Origin: Epiperipatus broadwayi
Lineage: Eukaryota; Onychophora; Udeonychophora; Euonychophora; Peripatidae
Assembly (NCBI GenBank): GCA_028023455.1
Contig: JAQFVV010000018.1
Span: 8,277,274 to 8,341,273, forward strand
Direction: 5' to 3'
DNA: 64,000 bases
How positions within the stretch are numbered: the first letter of the stretch is position 1; each line of letters opens with the position of its first letter. This document shows, piece by piece, positions 14,808 to 26,054 of the stretch. Below the pieces are notes generated by a model. It searched no databases and was not told where the DNA came from. It saw only the letters and a program-made list of their open reading frames with translations. The position numbers and the translations under genes are program-made.

Positions 14808-17350
14808 ATGATAATATGGACATGTAAACCCACAACTTACATTAGACAAGCAATTTAGAAGTGACTTTTAGTCATAGGCTCTTTATTTATCCTAAAACTT
14901 TTCAATCTTCTCAACTTATTCATAATGTAATATCTTCATTTCCTCTGACACTATTATATCCTTAAAAATACTTTAGAATAATGACATTATATGGCCCTTT
15001 TATATTGAGATTTACTTATTCCTCCAGGTGCTGGTTTTCATTAATATAGTAATGAAGTCTCTTTTTTTGATGCTATAAGATGCTCCTTTTTTTAACTTTT
15101 TATTGAAGTTATGTCCTCAATCTGCATTTAAATCTAGCTCTCATTGCCTTTGGTGGACACTCCTGGATATTTAACATGCTCTCTATTTTAGTGAAAGAAT
15201 TTTTGTTCTATGAGAAAGATGGTAATATCTGATCATCAACAAACTTTATTTACTTCAATCATGAATAGTATATATTTTTTATTTTTAAATCAACTAGTCA
15301 TGTCACATTTGCAATGTTGTTAAAAATATAAGCCTATATATTAGTAACCATACTTGAATCAATTTTTATTGTTTGCCAAGGTAATATTTAGAGATGATGA
15401 TATCCTTTATTGATATGATCTAGAAAATTTTATATCTTTCTCATAGGTAATTCAAATGTCTTTATTCTCTTTTTTGTTTTAGCATTCTTTCTCTGACTAC
15501 TACAACTTGTACCTGGATATGATAATCCATCAGGTAATCTATCAATAATATTCATATATATTGACTTGGCAACACTATTTAATATCATATTATTTGTCTT
15601 TATGTATTTTTATTTTCTTCTTTTTCTATTTTTCTGTAACCTTCTCATCACATTGATTCTGTTAACATTGATACCATATATGAGTTTACAAGAAAGTGAT
15701 GGGTATTTATTCTGCTACTTTATCAATGATCTCTCTGTTATTCTCCAAAATTCTTTGTTCAATATTAGCTGTCAAATTCTAGTAAATTTTTCTTATCATG
15801 TGGATCCACTTCAGATAAGATATATTCCATTAGCTCTTAACTTTCTATCCAAAAAATAATAGCACATAGATTTTGCCATTTTCCATTCTAAATCTCTCCT
15901 TGGTAATTTTATATAGTATTCCATCTTGATGTTTTCCATCAAAAAGTTACAAATATGCGATTTTTTCGCATATGTTAGTGAAGCTGTAATTATACTATAA
16001 TGTTTAATATGCCTGCTTAGCGCTTTCGAGATTTAGTATTCAAATCTCATACTCATAGTTTTACGAATGAAGACTATGAGTATGAGATTTGAATACTAAA
16101 TCTCGAAAGCGCTAAGCAGCCATATTAAACATTATAGTATAATTACAGCTTCACTAACGCATGCGAAAAAATCGCATATTTATAATTACAATTTTTATTG
16201 GTGAAGAGATAAACAGTTTATCAAAAAGTTACCCAGAATAGATTCTCTGTGTTTTTATATGATGTTAGTTAAAAGTTTCTTCACTTTTTAATGCACTTGG
16301 ATGAAATTGTATGTAATTAGTATTGTGCTCTTTCTCTTAGTTAGTGAAAATGGGAGTATCTTTCTAGGCTACTATCCACACTGAAAATCTTCATCTTTAG
16401 AAATTGATTAATTTCACAACATAGTGCAGGATTTCTTTTTTTCAATATTTTTGTATCGCTATATCTGTGAAAATCTTTTGGCCCTGTTTCTTATTCTCTT
16501 ATAAATATCTTTTGATGTATCACTTTAAGTGATTATTTTAATCATTGCAAGGTTCTTTTTTTTTTTTTATTTACATCTTAGTTCTTTCAATTTGTAAAAC
16601 AAAATTCTGCATCATTTTTAATTTTATTATTCAACTTGGATTTCTTGATCTTTTCTATAATATTCTTAACTGATTCTTGGTTCTTTATCTTCTATTCACA
16701 ACTTCAGCACAATTTCCTCTTTATTAGCAACTAATTTCTCTTCTATATCTTTCTTTTTTCTGTATTCTTGAATCTAAAAGATAATTTATCATCCACTATT
16801 TTTCAAAATATTTTTTTTTAATTTGCACTATTACTATTTCTTGTATAGTATTATAATTTTTTTTTAATTTTCTACTGTATTTCCTGTATAGCTGTATGAT
16901 TGTTGTTCAATTTTCTTAATGCATTATATAATTTTTTACATTTTCCTGCTGTTTTTCTATGGCATTTTTTTTTTGCATTACATTGTAATAATACTCTTCA
17001 CATAATATTTCTTTTATTTTTAGGTGTTTCTTTTATAGCCTTACAATTTTTTTCATTCTTCTTTATTTTTTCTTGATTTTTATACATACATTCTAATATC
17101 ATTCTGCATCAATCTTATAATATCTTCAGATAATGGCTTCTCAACCTATCTTTTACTGTTCTATATTCAATTGAGGTTTTTGCAGTTTAGTAATTCTTGT
17201 TCCATTGATTGCTATTGTTCTATATTTAATTGCTTCTCTTATTAATTCTGACTTTTTTTAGTTGTGTGTTCCTATTTTCAACTTTCTATACTGTTTACTG
17301 CTCTTGATTTTATAACTTATTAGCTTTGTTTCAGTAAACATTTATGTTTA
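14808..17350 (-). pseudogene. Degenerate Gypsy relic, minus strand
   Basis: Read on the minus strand, 17340 down to about 16300 is A-rich and full of KKN/KKK/EE-type codons like the gag coiled coil of the copy at 18 kb. Near 15000-14970 it has a GPYN-x-x-ILK motif that matches the end of pol in the old Gypsy (about 41150-41190) and the IYNARQLKPY region of the young one. A TGTAACA sequence at 14808 (minus) could be the LTR start, as in the element at 33644-38131. RT, RNase H and integrase cores are not recognisable, so it may be an internally deleted derivative. A palindromic element (15951-16181) sits inside it. Confidence 0.4.
15951..16181. repeat. Near-perfect palindrome (foldback element)
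   Basis: Two 109-bp arms (15951-16059 and 16073-16181) flank a 13-nt spacer. I count about three mismatches between the arms. The outer end contains its own small hairpin (ATATGCGA-TTTT-TCGCATAT). Each arm contains ATGAGTATGAG, a 7-bp stem (GAGATTT/AAATCTC) and GAAAGCGCTAAGC. No clear target-site duplication is visible. It could be a MITE-like foldback or two head-to-head copies of a terminal fragment of a larger element. Confidence 0.9.
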
Positions 17351-17600
17351 ATTATTACTCAAAAATTCCACTGCTGTTTCTCTTCATATATACACTTGTT
17401 GCTCCTCTTTTTATGTGGAGTTCATCGCTCTTTTCACATGCACTAATTATTATTTTTTATGTGGTTTAATTTTTAAATCCTTCTTAATGTTGATCTGCTC
17501 TACTAGCCTTTTTATAGTTATACTGACTAACCTAAACATGTATTTTTTATTATTTTTACAATGCTTTAACTCCTTATTTTTAATTCTACATTGTATATAC

Positions 17601-17690
17601 ATAAGTACCAATATAATCGGTTGAATACCATTAGTATTGACAAATAATTGTTTGTACCCTGGTTAGCATTACATAATTCATGCCAACAAC
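17601..17690 (+). repeat. Dispersed repeat copy 1 (possibly SINE-like)
   Basis: ATAAGTACCAATATAAT followed by CGGTTGAATACCATT recurs at 44565 with a few transitions. Weaker similarity continues through a CCTGG-TAGC-TTAC block. It resembles the body of some tRNA-derived SINEs of molluscs in style, but no A and B boxes are visible, so the class is uncertain. Confidence 0.45.
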
Positions 17691-18037
17691 ACTGAGGGCT
17701 CAAACATCCTTTTTTTATAAAGAAGATTGTCAGACAACTGACTGTGTGTAGTATATATGTATAAAATAAAAAAGAAAAAAACTTTTTTGGAATAACCCGA
17801 AATTAAAGGGCATTGTTAGAGTTGAATGAAGGTAGATGAACATTATGCTGGAATAGAGACTGATGTTGCTATTAATTTATGAAATAATTGAAGGAAAGAA
17901 TAAATTGTGTAAAATAAGATAAAGTGAAAATTGAAAAATTTTAAGTATTTATATAGAAGATAAAGATAACATGTTTTTAAAAAAATAGGCAGCAACAAAT
18001 AATTATAGATTTTCCCAATACAGCAGAATTACACTCT

Positions 18038-19955
18038 ATGGAGGCAGGACCAATGATTCAAAAAGAACAATTGATTGTACAAATGCAAGAAGAACAGAAG
18101 CCAGCTGCAGTCATGTTCGAAAGGTTGCTGGAAGTGGTGAAAAAAGAAAAAAAAGAAAAAATGAATAAAATTAAAAAAGAAAGAAAATTGAAAAAAAATG
18201 GATCAAAATAAAGAAAAAATGAATAAAAACCAAGAAAAGATAGAAGAAAAAATGGGCCAAAATAAAGAAAAAATAAAAGACATCTATGTTCAAATTATAA
18301 AAGAAATGAAAGAAAAATTTGGGGGCATAAAAATAATATAATCACCTTGAAAGAAGATATAAGAAAACAAATAAACAAACAAGTACAAAAGAAAATGGGG
18401 TTTATAGAAAAAAATTATATCAAGATGTAAAAGATATGGTTCAAGAAGCCAATAAAATATATTAAAGTCAAGTTCAAAAAACCATGTTAAGCATGGATGA
18501 AAGATTAGAAAGGCTAGAATTGGAAGATGGAGACAAGATGGAGAGACTGCAAATTGAGGATTCCATTAAAAGAAGAACTTTTAAATACTCAACACATATT
18601 GTAGAAAATATAAGAAAAAATAGTTGTCACTATAAATGACATTAAGGTTGATTATAACAAATTAAAAGTGGATACAAGAAATTGATTCAAGGAGACCATA
18701 AAACAATGTAAAGAAGAGAATAATACAATAGATACAAAGTTTAATGAGATGCAAAAAGATACATTGGTAAAAGGGCAACATTGACATTGCAAGAATTTTA
18801 ATTATATTAATCAATTTATAAAAATCCAAACTTTATAGCTGATGCAGGAAAGACATTTATGGAACATCTGGGTAGCCTAGAAAGCTATTTTGATTTAAAT
18901 TAATTGGTAAAAACAAAAGTGGCAATCACATATAACCAATTAAACAGACTAAGAGTGGTGGAATTTATTAATAATCAAACCAATCACTTATTCGGAGTAC
19001 AGAAAACAAATTCTGAGTAATTTTTGATCATAAGAGAGATAGGAGACTATCAAGTATCTGATCATGCAAGAGAAATTCCCTATTTAAAAAAGCACAATTT
19101 ATACCCGGTTTTTTAGAAAACAAGTTGCCAAATTATGAATGTTATCTGCATGTGGAATGACAAAATGACAGATAATTATAATAATAACAGAATGACAGAT
19201 AATTATAATAATGACATAATTTTCCATTTTAGATAGAACAGATGGTCATCAGTATAGATAATGTGGCTGATTGTCTGAATGCATTAGATATGAGCTATCA
19301 TAACCAAGATGAAGAAAACAAGCTCCTCATAGTAGGTTAGCAGTCATCTAAAAAGGGTGATGAATCTATCAGAAATATTAATATCATGCACAACCAAAGA
19401 TACCAACCCTATATATAGTGAAAGAGAAAAAGAGGGAACTCAGATAACAGTAATAGAACTAAAGTTATATGTTGCTCTAAGAATCAATCTAGTCTAGATA
19501 GGGAGATTTCTACTCAATAATCACCATGCTTGTTCCATGTGCAAGTAAGATACTTACCAAATATGTAAAATCACAGCAAACCAAGAGACTGTTAAACATG
19601 TATGGACCTTGATAGAATATTCCTCATGTTGAGATCTGATTATAAAAGAAGGGAACATGGTAAAGAGAAAAAAACTGATAAGTGCATTGGAAAATTTGAC
19701 TTGTGGATGGTAGGATAATGTACTTCAGTATGCAAGGCAGATGTTCCCTAAAATACATGCTATTCTTGAGGGGCTAAATGTCAATGCACTTTTGGATTCT
19801 GGAAATCAAATATCTGTTATTTCTGAGAAGTTATATGAACGTTTTTTGGCTGTTAATCCTATAAGTTCTCCCAATAAAATCAATACAAGTAATGTTGACT
19901 AATAAAAAAAAGTACAGCTAGTCTCAAAAAAAATATGAATTAATCTTAAAATAAA

Positions 19956-19956
<1 letters not shown>
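18038..19956 (+). pseudogene. Old Gypsy element, part 1: gag and N-terminal protease
   Basis: The first ATG at 18038 opens about 57 codons, then a lysine/glutamate-rich coiled-coil region with frequent stops (18120-18780). A Gag-like helical core follows at about 18830-19030. Near 19790 a protease active-site motif LLDSGNQ is readable, followed by a degenerate stretch that aligns with the protease of the young element at 25350-25510. The frame ends in a (TA)n tract at 19957. The other half of protease resumes at about 38156 in the same orientation, so this is one element split by later insertions. No 5' LTR was recognised upstream. Confidence 0.65.

Positions 19957-20047
<91 letters not shown>
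19957..20047. repeat. (TA)n microsatellite at insertion boundary
   Basis: About 45 TA units directly after the truncated protease of the old Gypsy. The other side of the split, at 38132-38153, is also an AT/TG microsatellite. Confidence 0.95.
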
Positions 20048-20052
<5 letters not shown>

Positions 20053-20672
20053 CAGGTCAACACTATTAACCTTACCTGTCATACCCTGTTGTGGCATCAG
20101 ATACAATGGACAGCCATACCCAGATGTCCCAGTCCAAAAATACACTTGGATGTTTCTATCAACTGTAACATCTTCATGCCTAACACATTGTGTGCCAGAT
20201 ATAATGGAACCCACCACCCCAAAGTTACTGGTGCCATATATACCAGAACCACAATGGACACCATATGATGACACAAATATGACTAAGTAATTGGATAACT
20301 TGGGTGAAATGTGTCAACCTAGTACAACAAGTCATATCATAATTTTATGATTCAACATCACATTTTGGTGTGGAGATGTTTCAGAATGAGCAATGACAGA
20401 CAATAAAGGGGGCCCATCTCACTACTATCAGATCTGATCCTTCAAATAGGGTCCCACAGATGTCACCATGAAATGCCCAGTTCCAAGTCACATCAATTTC
20501 AATATATTATCCCACAATCTACTTAAAAATGTTTCAATGTAACCTAGAGCAGCGCATATTCATACATCTCTCTTTCAATTCCCATTATACCATGGAATTC
20601 GAACTCAGGTCGTTCTTACAATCAACTTTCTTCAGGGATGGACCTACTCAATTTTAAACTAATTAGGCTTAT
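20048..20672. other. Left piece of an unassigned segment (interrupted by young Gypsy)
   Basis: With 31520-33643 this forms about 2.75 kb of sequence present before the young Gypsy inserted. It is rich in CA/TG and poor in CG. It starts with TATAACAGG, close to the TGTAACAGG start of other LTRs in the window, so it may be a decayed LTR, but no matching partner was found. The minus-strand open frame 20047-20274 is not believable as a gene. Confidence 0.4.
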
Positions 20673-20676
20673 GTAT
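20673..20676 (+). repeat. Target-site duplication GTAT, left copy
   Basis: GTAT immediately precedes the 5' LTR and recurs at 31516-31519 right after the 3' LTR. A 4-bp duplication is usual for many Ty3/Gypsy integrases. Confidence 0.8.
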
Positions 20677-21228
20677 TGAAGCAGTCAATGTCTAATCATC
20701 ATTGAGCTTCATGCTTAACCATCTACACTAACCTCCTATGGGGCCTGCAATTCAGACCCTGCTATAAATATATGCTATTCACTCACACACTGTATGTCAA
20801 ATCATTCTAAAGATGAGTAAAATTAATTTTGTTTAGTAAAAATGAAACAGTAGTTTGAATGATGTGTATATATATTATGACTAAAGCAATAGTTTTATTG
20901 CTATAAAAATACATTTGCTTAGATATTTGTAATTATTTTTATATCTGTGTATATTCAATGTAACAACAAAGAAAAATGGGGAAGGCTTGAAATATTGAAA
21001 TTATCTTTATCACTAGTCAGATCGTTGTCTATAATTAAAACTTATAAATCTTAATTACAATCGAAAAACAAATCGTTTATCAGTTGTTTTCAAATCTTTC
21101 AAAACAGCTAAAAGGGGTATTTCAAGCCTTATCTATTGAAAATATTTTACTAATTAAATGTTGTTTTTAAAAGGATTACAGAGATAAGGGTGGTGTATGA
21201 AATTGAATTCTGGGCAGTATTGAAAGGT

Positions 21229-21236
21229 TATAAAAG
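21229..21236 (+). promoter_or_regulatory. LTR TATA box
   Basis: TATAAAAG about 550 bp into the LTR, with an initiator-like TTTCAGTTG some 45 bp downstream. It would place the U3/R boundary near 21.28 kb. The identical site in the 3' LTR is at 29219-29226. Confidence 0.55.
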
Positions 21237-21849
21237 GAACCACAGAACAGAGGAAAGGGGAGTTTTTTTTTTACTTTCAGTTGTTAGTTAAGTGCAGAGG
21301 AGTTTTTAATCAGTTGAGTTAATTACCTTTAAGAAGCCAACACAAGTGCTGTAGATGGAGCGTGAGTAGTGGAATCTAGCACCGATCTCTTCTTCTCTCG
21401 AAGAACTGTCTGCCTGTCAATTGCCATGTCCCATCCGGCCGACCATACAACATGATTGCTTCCGACTGCTGATTGCTAATGACGCTGCTATGCTGTCTTT
21501 TCCTTAGGTAGCCTTTTAACGTAGAACTGCCTTTATACGACAATACTTTTGTAATCTATAGTTCAACCTTCATATCTTAATTTATATATTGTTTTATAAG
21601 CTTCTGCTAATTTTGCTTTTAAACTCTCTCTCTCAGTAATCTTTTATTAATATCATGTATTTTAACTTACCTTTCACGCTTAATTAAATTATATATAAAT
21701 GTGTGCGATTCCATTATTATTTCATGTATTTTGTTTAATGTATAGATATGATTTATTTTCTTTAATGTGCCAAAATCGCTAAATTCGCGAGTAAGGGGGA
21801 AAATAATTGTTTTACTTGGGAAAAGGGTGGGCTTTATTTAAAACTTATC

Positions 21850-21855
21850 AATAAA
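21850..21855 (+). terminator. LTR polyadenylation signal
   Basis: AATAAA followed by GTTTTGTCT, about 620 bp after the TATA box. The 3' LTR copy is at 29838-29843. It is the best candidate for the end of R, which leaves a very long U5 of about 1.6 kb. Confidence 0.4.
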
Positions 21856-23527
21856 GTTTTGTCTATATTAAATAGAAATTGCTCGCGAGTTTGGTTTCAT
21901 TTTAAATTCATTATTCTTAAAGTAAATTAAAAACTTTTACTGTGGATGAATTTTGCTTTAATTTTCTATTTTAAAAAGATCGTGAACCTTCATATAATTA
22001 ATCCATTCCTTTTTGCTGGTGCCTGAAAGGCAAACTCTACCTGTTAATACGTATTTGGGAATCGATTCTTTAAATATAAATGTTGTTAGTTTAATAATAT
22101 TATAAATAGAAGCGTTATTATTCATTATGATTAGTTAAATGACTCAGAATTGAAAACAGATTATTGCGCAAGAGGTTAGACAATTTCCAAGTTTGAAAAT
22201 TATATTATAAAACTTATATTCATGTCCAATAATGTTGCTGGCATACATTTCCATTATTCTGATATTTTATCTTCTCCATTTCTTGATTGTTTAGTCATTG
22301 GGAACGTCTAAAGCTCCCATCCTACTTCTCAGAATCGTTCACAATCAGGTACAATGCTTCCTGTGGAAACGTAAAGTTTACGAGGGTTATGATATTTATG
22401 TGCTGCAGAAGACAGCGCATCCAGATTCTGGGCTCTCAAACCCAGACCCTCTCTTGATATCGCTCCGCCAGAAGGCATGGATATATCCAATCTAAGTTCG
22501 TTTCAAAGTATTCTTTTAAATGATAAAATATCCATAATCGCCATGAGGCCTTATTTTCGTTATTGTATGCTAGTACCGTTACTGTGCTCTTTAATTTGAT
22601 CATCCGTCTGTCTAATCTTAGTAAGTCGCAATGATGTGTTAAAGATAAAGATTCATTTCGTAAAATACGTTCAGTATGTTGATCTAAAAACTGTTTTCCT
22701 TTAAAAAGCTTTATCGATTCCCAGAGACGCAAATCAATTTGTATAATTTATTCTAGTAAATATTGCACATTGTTTGTTTCTTATGCATACTTATTCTAGA
22801 GACGCTATGTCCAAACAATGCTTATCAAACATATGTAATGATTTTAAGATTGTAAATAAATGATTGAGACCGTAAATTTATATTTATTTGTCAAAATGAT
22901 TAACGTTAAATTATCGTGTATCTTCCTGTAATCCGAATCTGTTCCGATCTTGTAGATTATTTTGTACATCCACATTTTGGCATATTAACCCCGCACAACT
23001 TATAACACATTCTATAAAATGGTATCTATTAAATAATTGATGTAATGGGGATTTTATAAAACAAATCCCAAGTTTTCATAATGTATAAAATCACTCCAAG
23101 CGTGAAACAATTTTGTAACATATATATGCGTTTTCTGCATTTATTAAATATATATATTTTCATGTTAATCCTGGTTTGTGTTGAATTATTAGTTTCTAGT
23201 TAATATTTAGAATTATTTTCTTTAGCTAAGAGCTTAGCATTAATAAATAACTATGATAATGTAATAACTGGGCTACTCCGACCTCGATCATCATCATCAT
23301 TCTGATCTTATGCTCTACCGCTTTGCTTTGCTTCTGGGCACGGATTTAAAATAATTTTACTGTGTCATCAGAATTGTTGTTCATTGAGTCAGAGATTCGA
23401 AGAATAGGCAAATAGGTTAGAATTCAGGACTGCTCCAGACCTGTGTATCTCGAGCATGATTGGATTCGAGGTACTTTTGCTTAGGATTTGAATCTTGTTA
23501 AGTGAGCATACTATTTTGACCGGTACA

Positions 23528-24605
23528 GTGGATTTTTTTTGGGCTTGGCCCCAAGTGTGGCTTCGATATAAACACCCACATACCCTGAGTACTGAATTCT
23601 GTTTATATGTATGTTTTAAAAAAAGGTTGTAAGAGATCATTGATGATAGATATGTATATTTCCTTCCTACCTGAGTTTGTTTTCTGATTTTATATACATA
23701 AAAGGTGAAAATTTTATATTAAAACCAATGTCCATGTGTTGCAACCATAAATGTAAATGGTTTTTGTTGTATCTGGTTTTGCAACTATAGAAAAATATTG
23801 TTTTTCCATGTTAATAGCTACAAATGCAAAAATCTTGTTTATAAAATGAAAAAATTTTGATACCCATGTGTGAATTTTTTTTCTGTATCTGGTTTTAAAA
23901 ATATATAAAAGTGTTTCTTATGTTATATATGCAAAAATGAAAATGTTTATAAATAAAACCCATGTACTTCAGCCATAAGTTATAAACCTTGATTGTAACA
24001 AGGTGCACTTCATGTTTCATTCATTTTCTATACATTATATTTGTAATAGAGTTTATAATGTATAACAAATACTTATATTTACTAGTTGAGTAGCCCAGAT
24101 GTATTTGGAATTATTTTTTTATATACTGTTGGCTGGCGCCATTATATAAATGTGCCAACAGTAATATAATAAACTACATGTCAAAATGAGTTCAAACCAG
24201 GATGTTAGGGGTTGAGAGAGAGTTAAATTATATTTCCACTGTTTTCTATGTATAATTGTCATGAGCAAACATATATGATATTGCTGAAACAAATCACTAA
24301 TCAATTTTTTTTTTGTAAGAGTCTATTATAGGTGCAGAAAAACAACCAAAAGTTAAGCAGCAAGGCAGTTGAATTCCAATAGATCATACACATACATGTT
24401 ATGATCAAATATTTTTCCTGTTATCAGCAGCAGTCAGCAGCAAAAAAAAAAAAATGGCAAAATGAAGACAGTTGAAGAGAGGAGGGAGAGAGGTGTATAA
24501 TTCATGAAGAAATAATATAAAAAGGAAGTCAGAAAGTATAGCAACCAAAATTTCATGCTTAAAGAATTCTTTAAAAAAAAATAGAAGGGAATTTTAGTAA
24601 ATAAA
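23528..24605 (+). other. Leader of young Gypsy
   Basis: Untranslated leader between the 5' LTR and gag. It begins GTGGATTTTTTTTGGGC, which does not match a usual tRNA-Lys-type primer site. It contains two degenerate tandem units (near 23740-23960) with shared TGTATCTGGTTTT and CCATGT blocks. A GGCGCC sits at 24135-24140, too far from the LTR to be the primer site. Confidence 0.5.
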
Positions 24606-25022
24606 ATGAGGCATCAGGAACTACCCATCACTGGACAATTTATGCAGATCCAGATCTTCCGTGGTGAACCACAGGAGAGTCCACAGGAACATATGGAAAA
24701 TCTGAAGGCAATGTTTTCACTCTATGCACTGAGCAGTGGGGAACAAATGGCCATAGCTAGCCAGCATTTGGAGGCAACCGCTAAAGACTGGTGGCGATCA
24801 TTGACACACAAACCAACAGATCTCGAAGAATACTGCCGGGCACTATGCAAGATTTTTTGGAGTGAAGAAAGACAGGAGTATATTTTGCACACTATAATCA
24901 ATGAAAAATTTCCAACTAATCACCAAGAAACGTATGCACAATTCTTTTTAAAGCAAGCCACAAGACTCAGATCTCTACCAGATATCACATGGTCAGAATC
25001 ACATATTATCCGTACCATATGA
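24606..25022 (+). CDS. Gag fragment of young Gypsy (138 aa, premature stop)
   Basis: The start is the first ATG after an in-frame TAG at 24582. The protein has the layout of a Ty3/Gypsy capsid N-terminal domain: an F-x-GEPQESP-type opening, then an A-x-x-L-x-x-x-A-x-DWW helix near residues 52-63, then a helical region with an F-x-x-QATRLR segment near residue 115. It would form the virus-like particle. It ends at TGA (25020-25022), and the same reading frame continues straight on into the next one, so the stop is either a mutation (CGA to TGA would be a CpG transition) or a readthrough site. Confidence 0.75.
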   Translation: MRHQELPITGQFMQIQIFRGEPQESPQEHMENLKAMFSLYALSSGEQMAIASQHLEATAKDWWRSLTHKPTDLEEYCRALCKIFWSEERQEYILHTIINEKFPTNHQETYAQFFLKQATRLRSLPDITWSESHIIRTI

Positions 25023-25028
25023 CAGAAC

Positions 25029-26054
25029 ATGCCGATGAAGGTGCAGGAAATGATGATCATAAGCCGGATCAACAAGATAAATGAAATGACTGAGTTTTTG
25101 GTTTCAATAGACTATGGATTCAGGAATCCAGAAACAGATGGAACCCCAAAATTGAACCCAGAACAAAGGAAGGGGGACATACAGGAATGCCCAGAATATT
25201 TAAAGAGACAACGGAATCAGTTTAAACCAGATGGTAGCCAGATGACTAACATAATATGGGAAAAAGAAAGCATTGAGAATGTTACAACCACAAGCTTGTG
25301 TCCTATTATTGAAGTGATGATAGAATCCACCAAGGTATTAGCACTAGTGGATTCAGGAAGCCAAGCATCGATTGTATCAAAGGCATGGATTAAAAGTATA
25401 GAGAGAGAAGGGGAGATCATGCAATTGCCAACACGTCCCATCCAGTTGACCTTGGCTAATGGGAAAAGAATCATGAGCGAGAACAGTCAAATCTGGCTAG
25501 AGGTGAAGATTAATGAGAGATTGATGGGCCATACATTCTTGATTGTATCTGGACTAATCTATGATGTGGTGTTGGGTTCCGACTTTCTAACCCAAAATCA
25601 TGGAATTATCGATTTCTTCGGAAGAAAATGCCTATTCGACAATGAATCAACACATTTCAAAGTGACCCACCAAGCCGTACCTGAGAAGCAAAGCTGCTTG
25701 ATCCAGCCTGTTGATTCAGCATTGATTGAAAAAAAGGTCCGTGACTCAGCTATTACAGGGTCCAAAGATAAAAGAAGTATCCAAAGCATATTAGAAAATT
25801 ATGCTCAGGTGTTCGCCCAGACTCCTGGAAAAATAAAGGGGTATACTCATAGAATTCGAGTGAAGGAGGAATCGTACACCCAATCCAAAACATACCCCAT
25901 CCCATTCCAATACCGGGTTGAGGTGGAAAAGCAGATTCAACAGATGATCGAGTGGGATATTATTGAGCGGAGCCCATCTCCCTATAACAATCCGCTGGTT
26001 GTGGTGAAAAAAAAAATGGAGATTTGCGGCTATGTTTGGACGCACGGAAATTAA
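25029..26054 (+). CDS. Gag C-terminal part, aspartic protease and start of RT
   Basis: 341 codons in the same frame as the gag fragment upstream; the ATG at 25029 is simply the first after the stop. Residues 1-90 are the rest of gag, without a CCHC knuckle. Retropepsin-like protease follows: active site ALVDSGSQ at 105-112 and the conserved GLIYDVVLGSDFL at 175-187. After a linker comes the RT entry region with the typical IIERSPSPYNNPLVVVKK at 311-328. The frame is then lost at a run of ten A (26007-26016) and ends at TAA 26052-26054. The RT continues in another frame from about 26015. Protease would cleave the Gag-Pol polyprotein. Confidence 0.85.
   Translation: MPMKVQEMMIISRINKINEMTEFLVSIDYGFRNPETDGTPKLNPEQRKGDIQECPEYLKRQRNQFKPDGSQMTNIIWEKESIENVTTTSLCPIIEVMIESTKVLALVDSGSQASIVSKAWIKSIEREGEIMQLPTRPIQLTLANGKRIMSENSQIWLEVKINERLMGHTFLIVSGLIYDVVLGSDFLTQNHGIIDFFGRKCLFDNESTHFKVTHQAVPEKQSCLIQPVDSALIEKKVRDSAITGSKDKRSIQSILENYAQVFAQTPGKIKGYTHRIRVKEESYTQSKTYPIPFQYRVEVEKQIQQMIEWDIIERSPSPYNNPLVVVKKKMEICGYVWTHGN

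Larger units (their letters stand above)
20677..23527 (+). repeat. 5' LTR of young Gypsy (2851 bp)
   Basis: Begins TGAAGCAGTC and ends GGTACA. It matches 28667-31515 along its whole length. Differences seen: T at 20865 versus C at 28855; ten versus eight T from 21263; C at 21788 versus T at 29776; G at 23522 versus T at 31510. Two of the three substitutions are CpG transitions. Open frames inside it (22298-22495 plus, 22436-22732 minus) occur in both LTRs, but the LTRs are too similar for that to mean selection. Confidence 0.95.

Noticed and set aside
15566-15859. 97-codon hydrophobic plus-strand frame that looks like a membrane protein
   Set aside because: It is the T-rich complement of the minus-strand Gypsy relic, which yields Phe/Leu/Ile codons by composition.
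20047-20274. 75-codon minus-strand open frame starting by the (TA)n tract
   Set aside because: No recognisable domain; lies in CA/TG-rich repeat-like DNA.
22436-22732. 98-codon antisense open frame inside the young LTR (also 30424-30720), and a 65-codon plus frame (22298-22495, 30286-30483)
   Set aside because: Identity between LTRs reflects their youth, not selection; no domain was recognised.
24135-24140. GGCGCC as a possible primer binding site of the young Gypsy
   Set aside because: It lies about 600 bp after the LTR end, whereas a primer site should be within a few bases. The GGCGCC at 57793 likewise has no LTR context.
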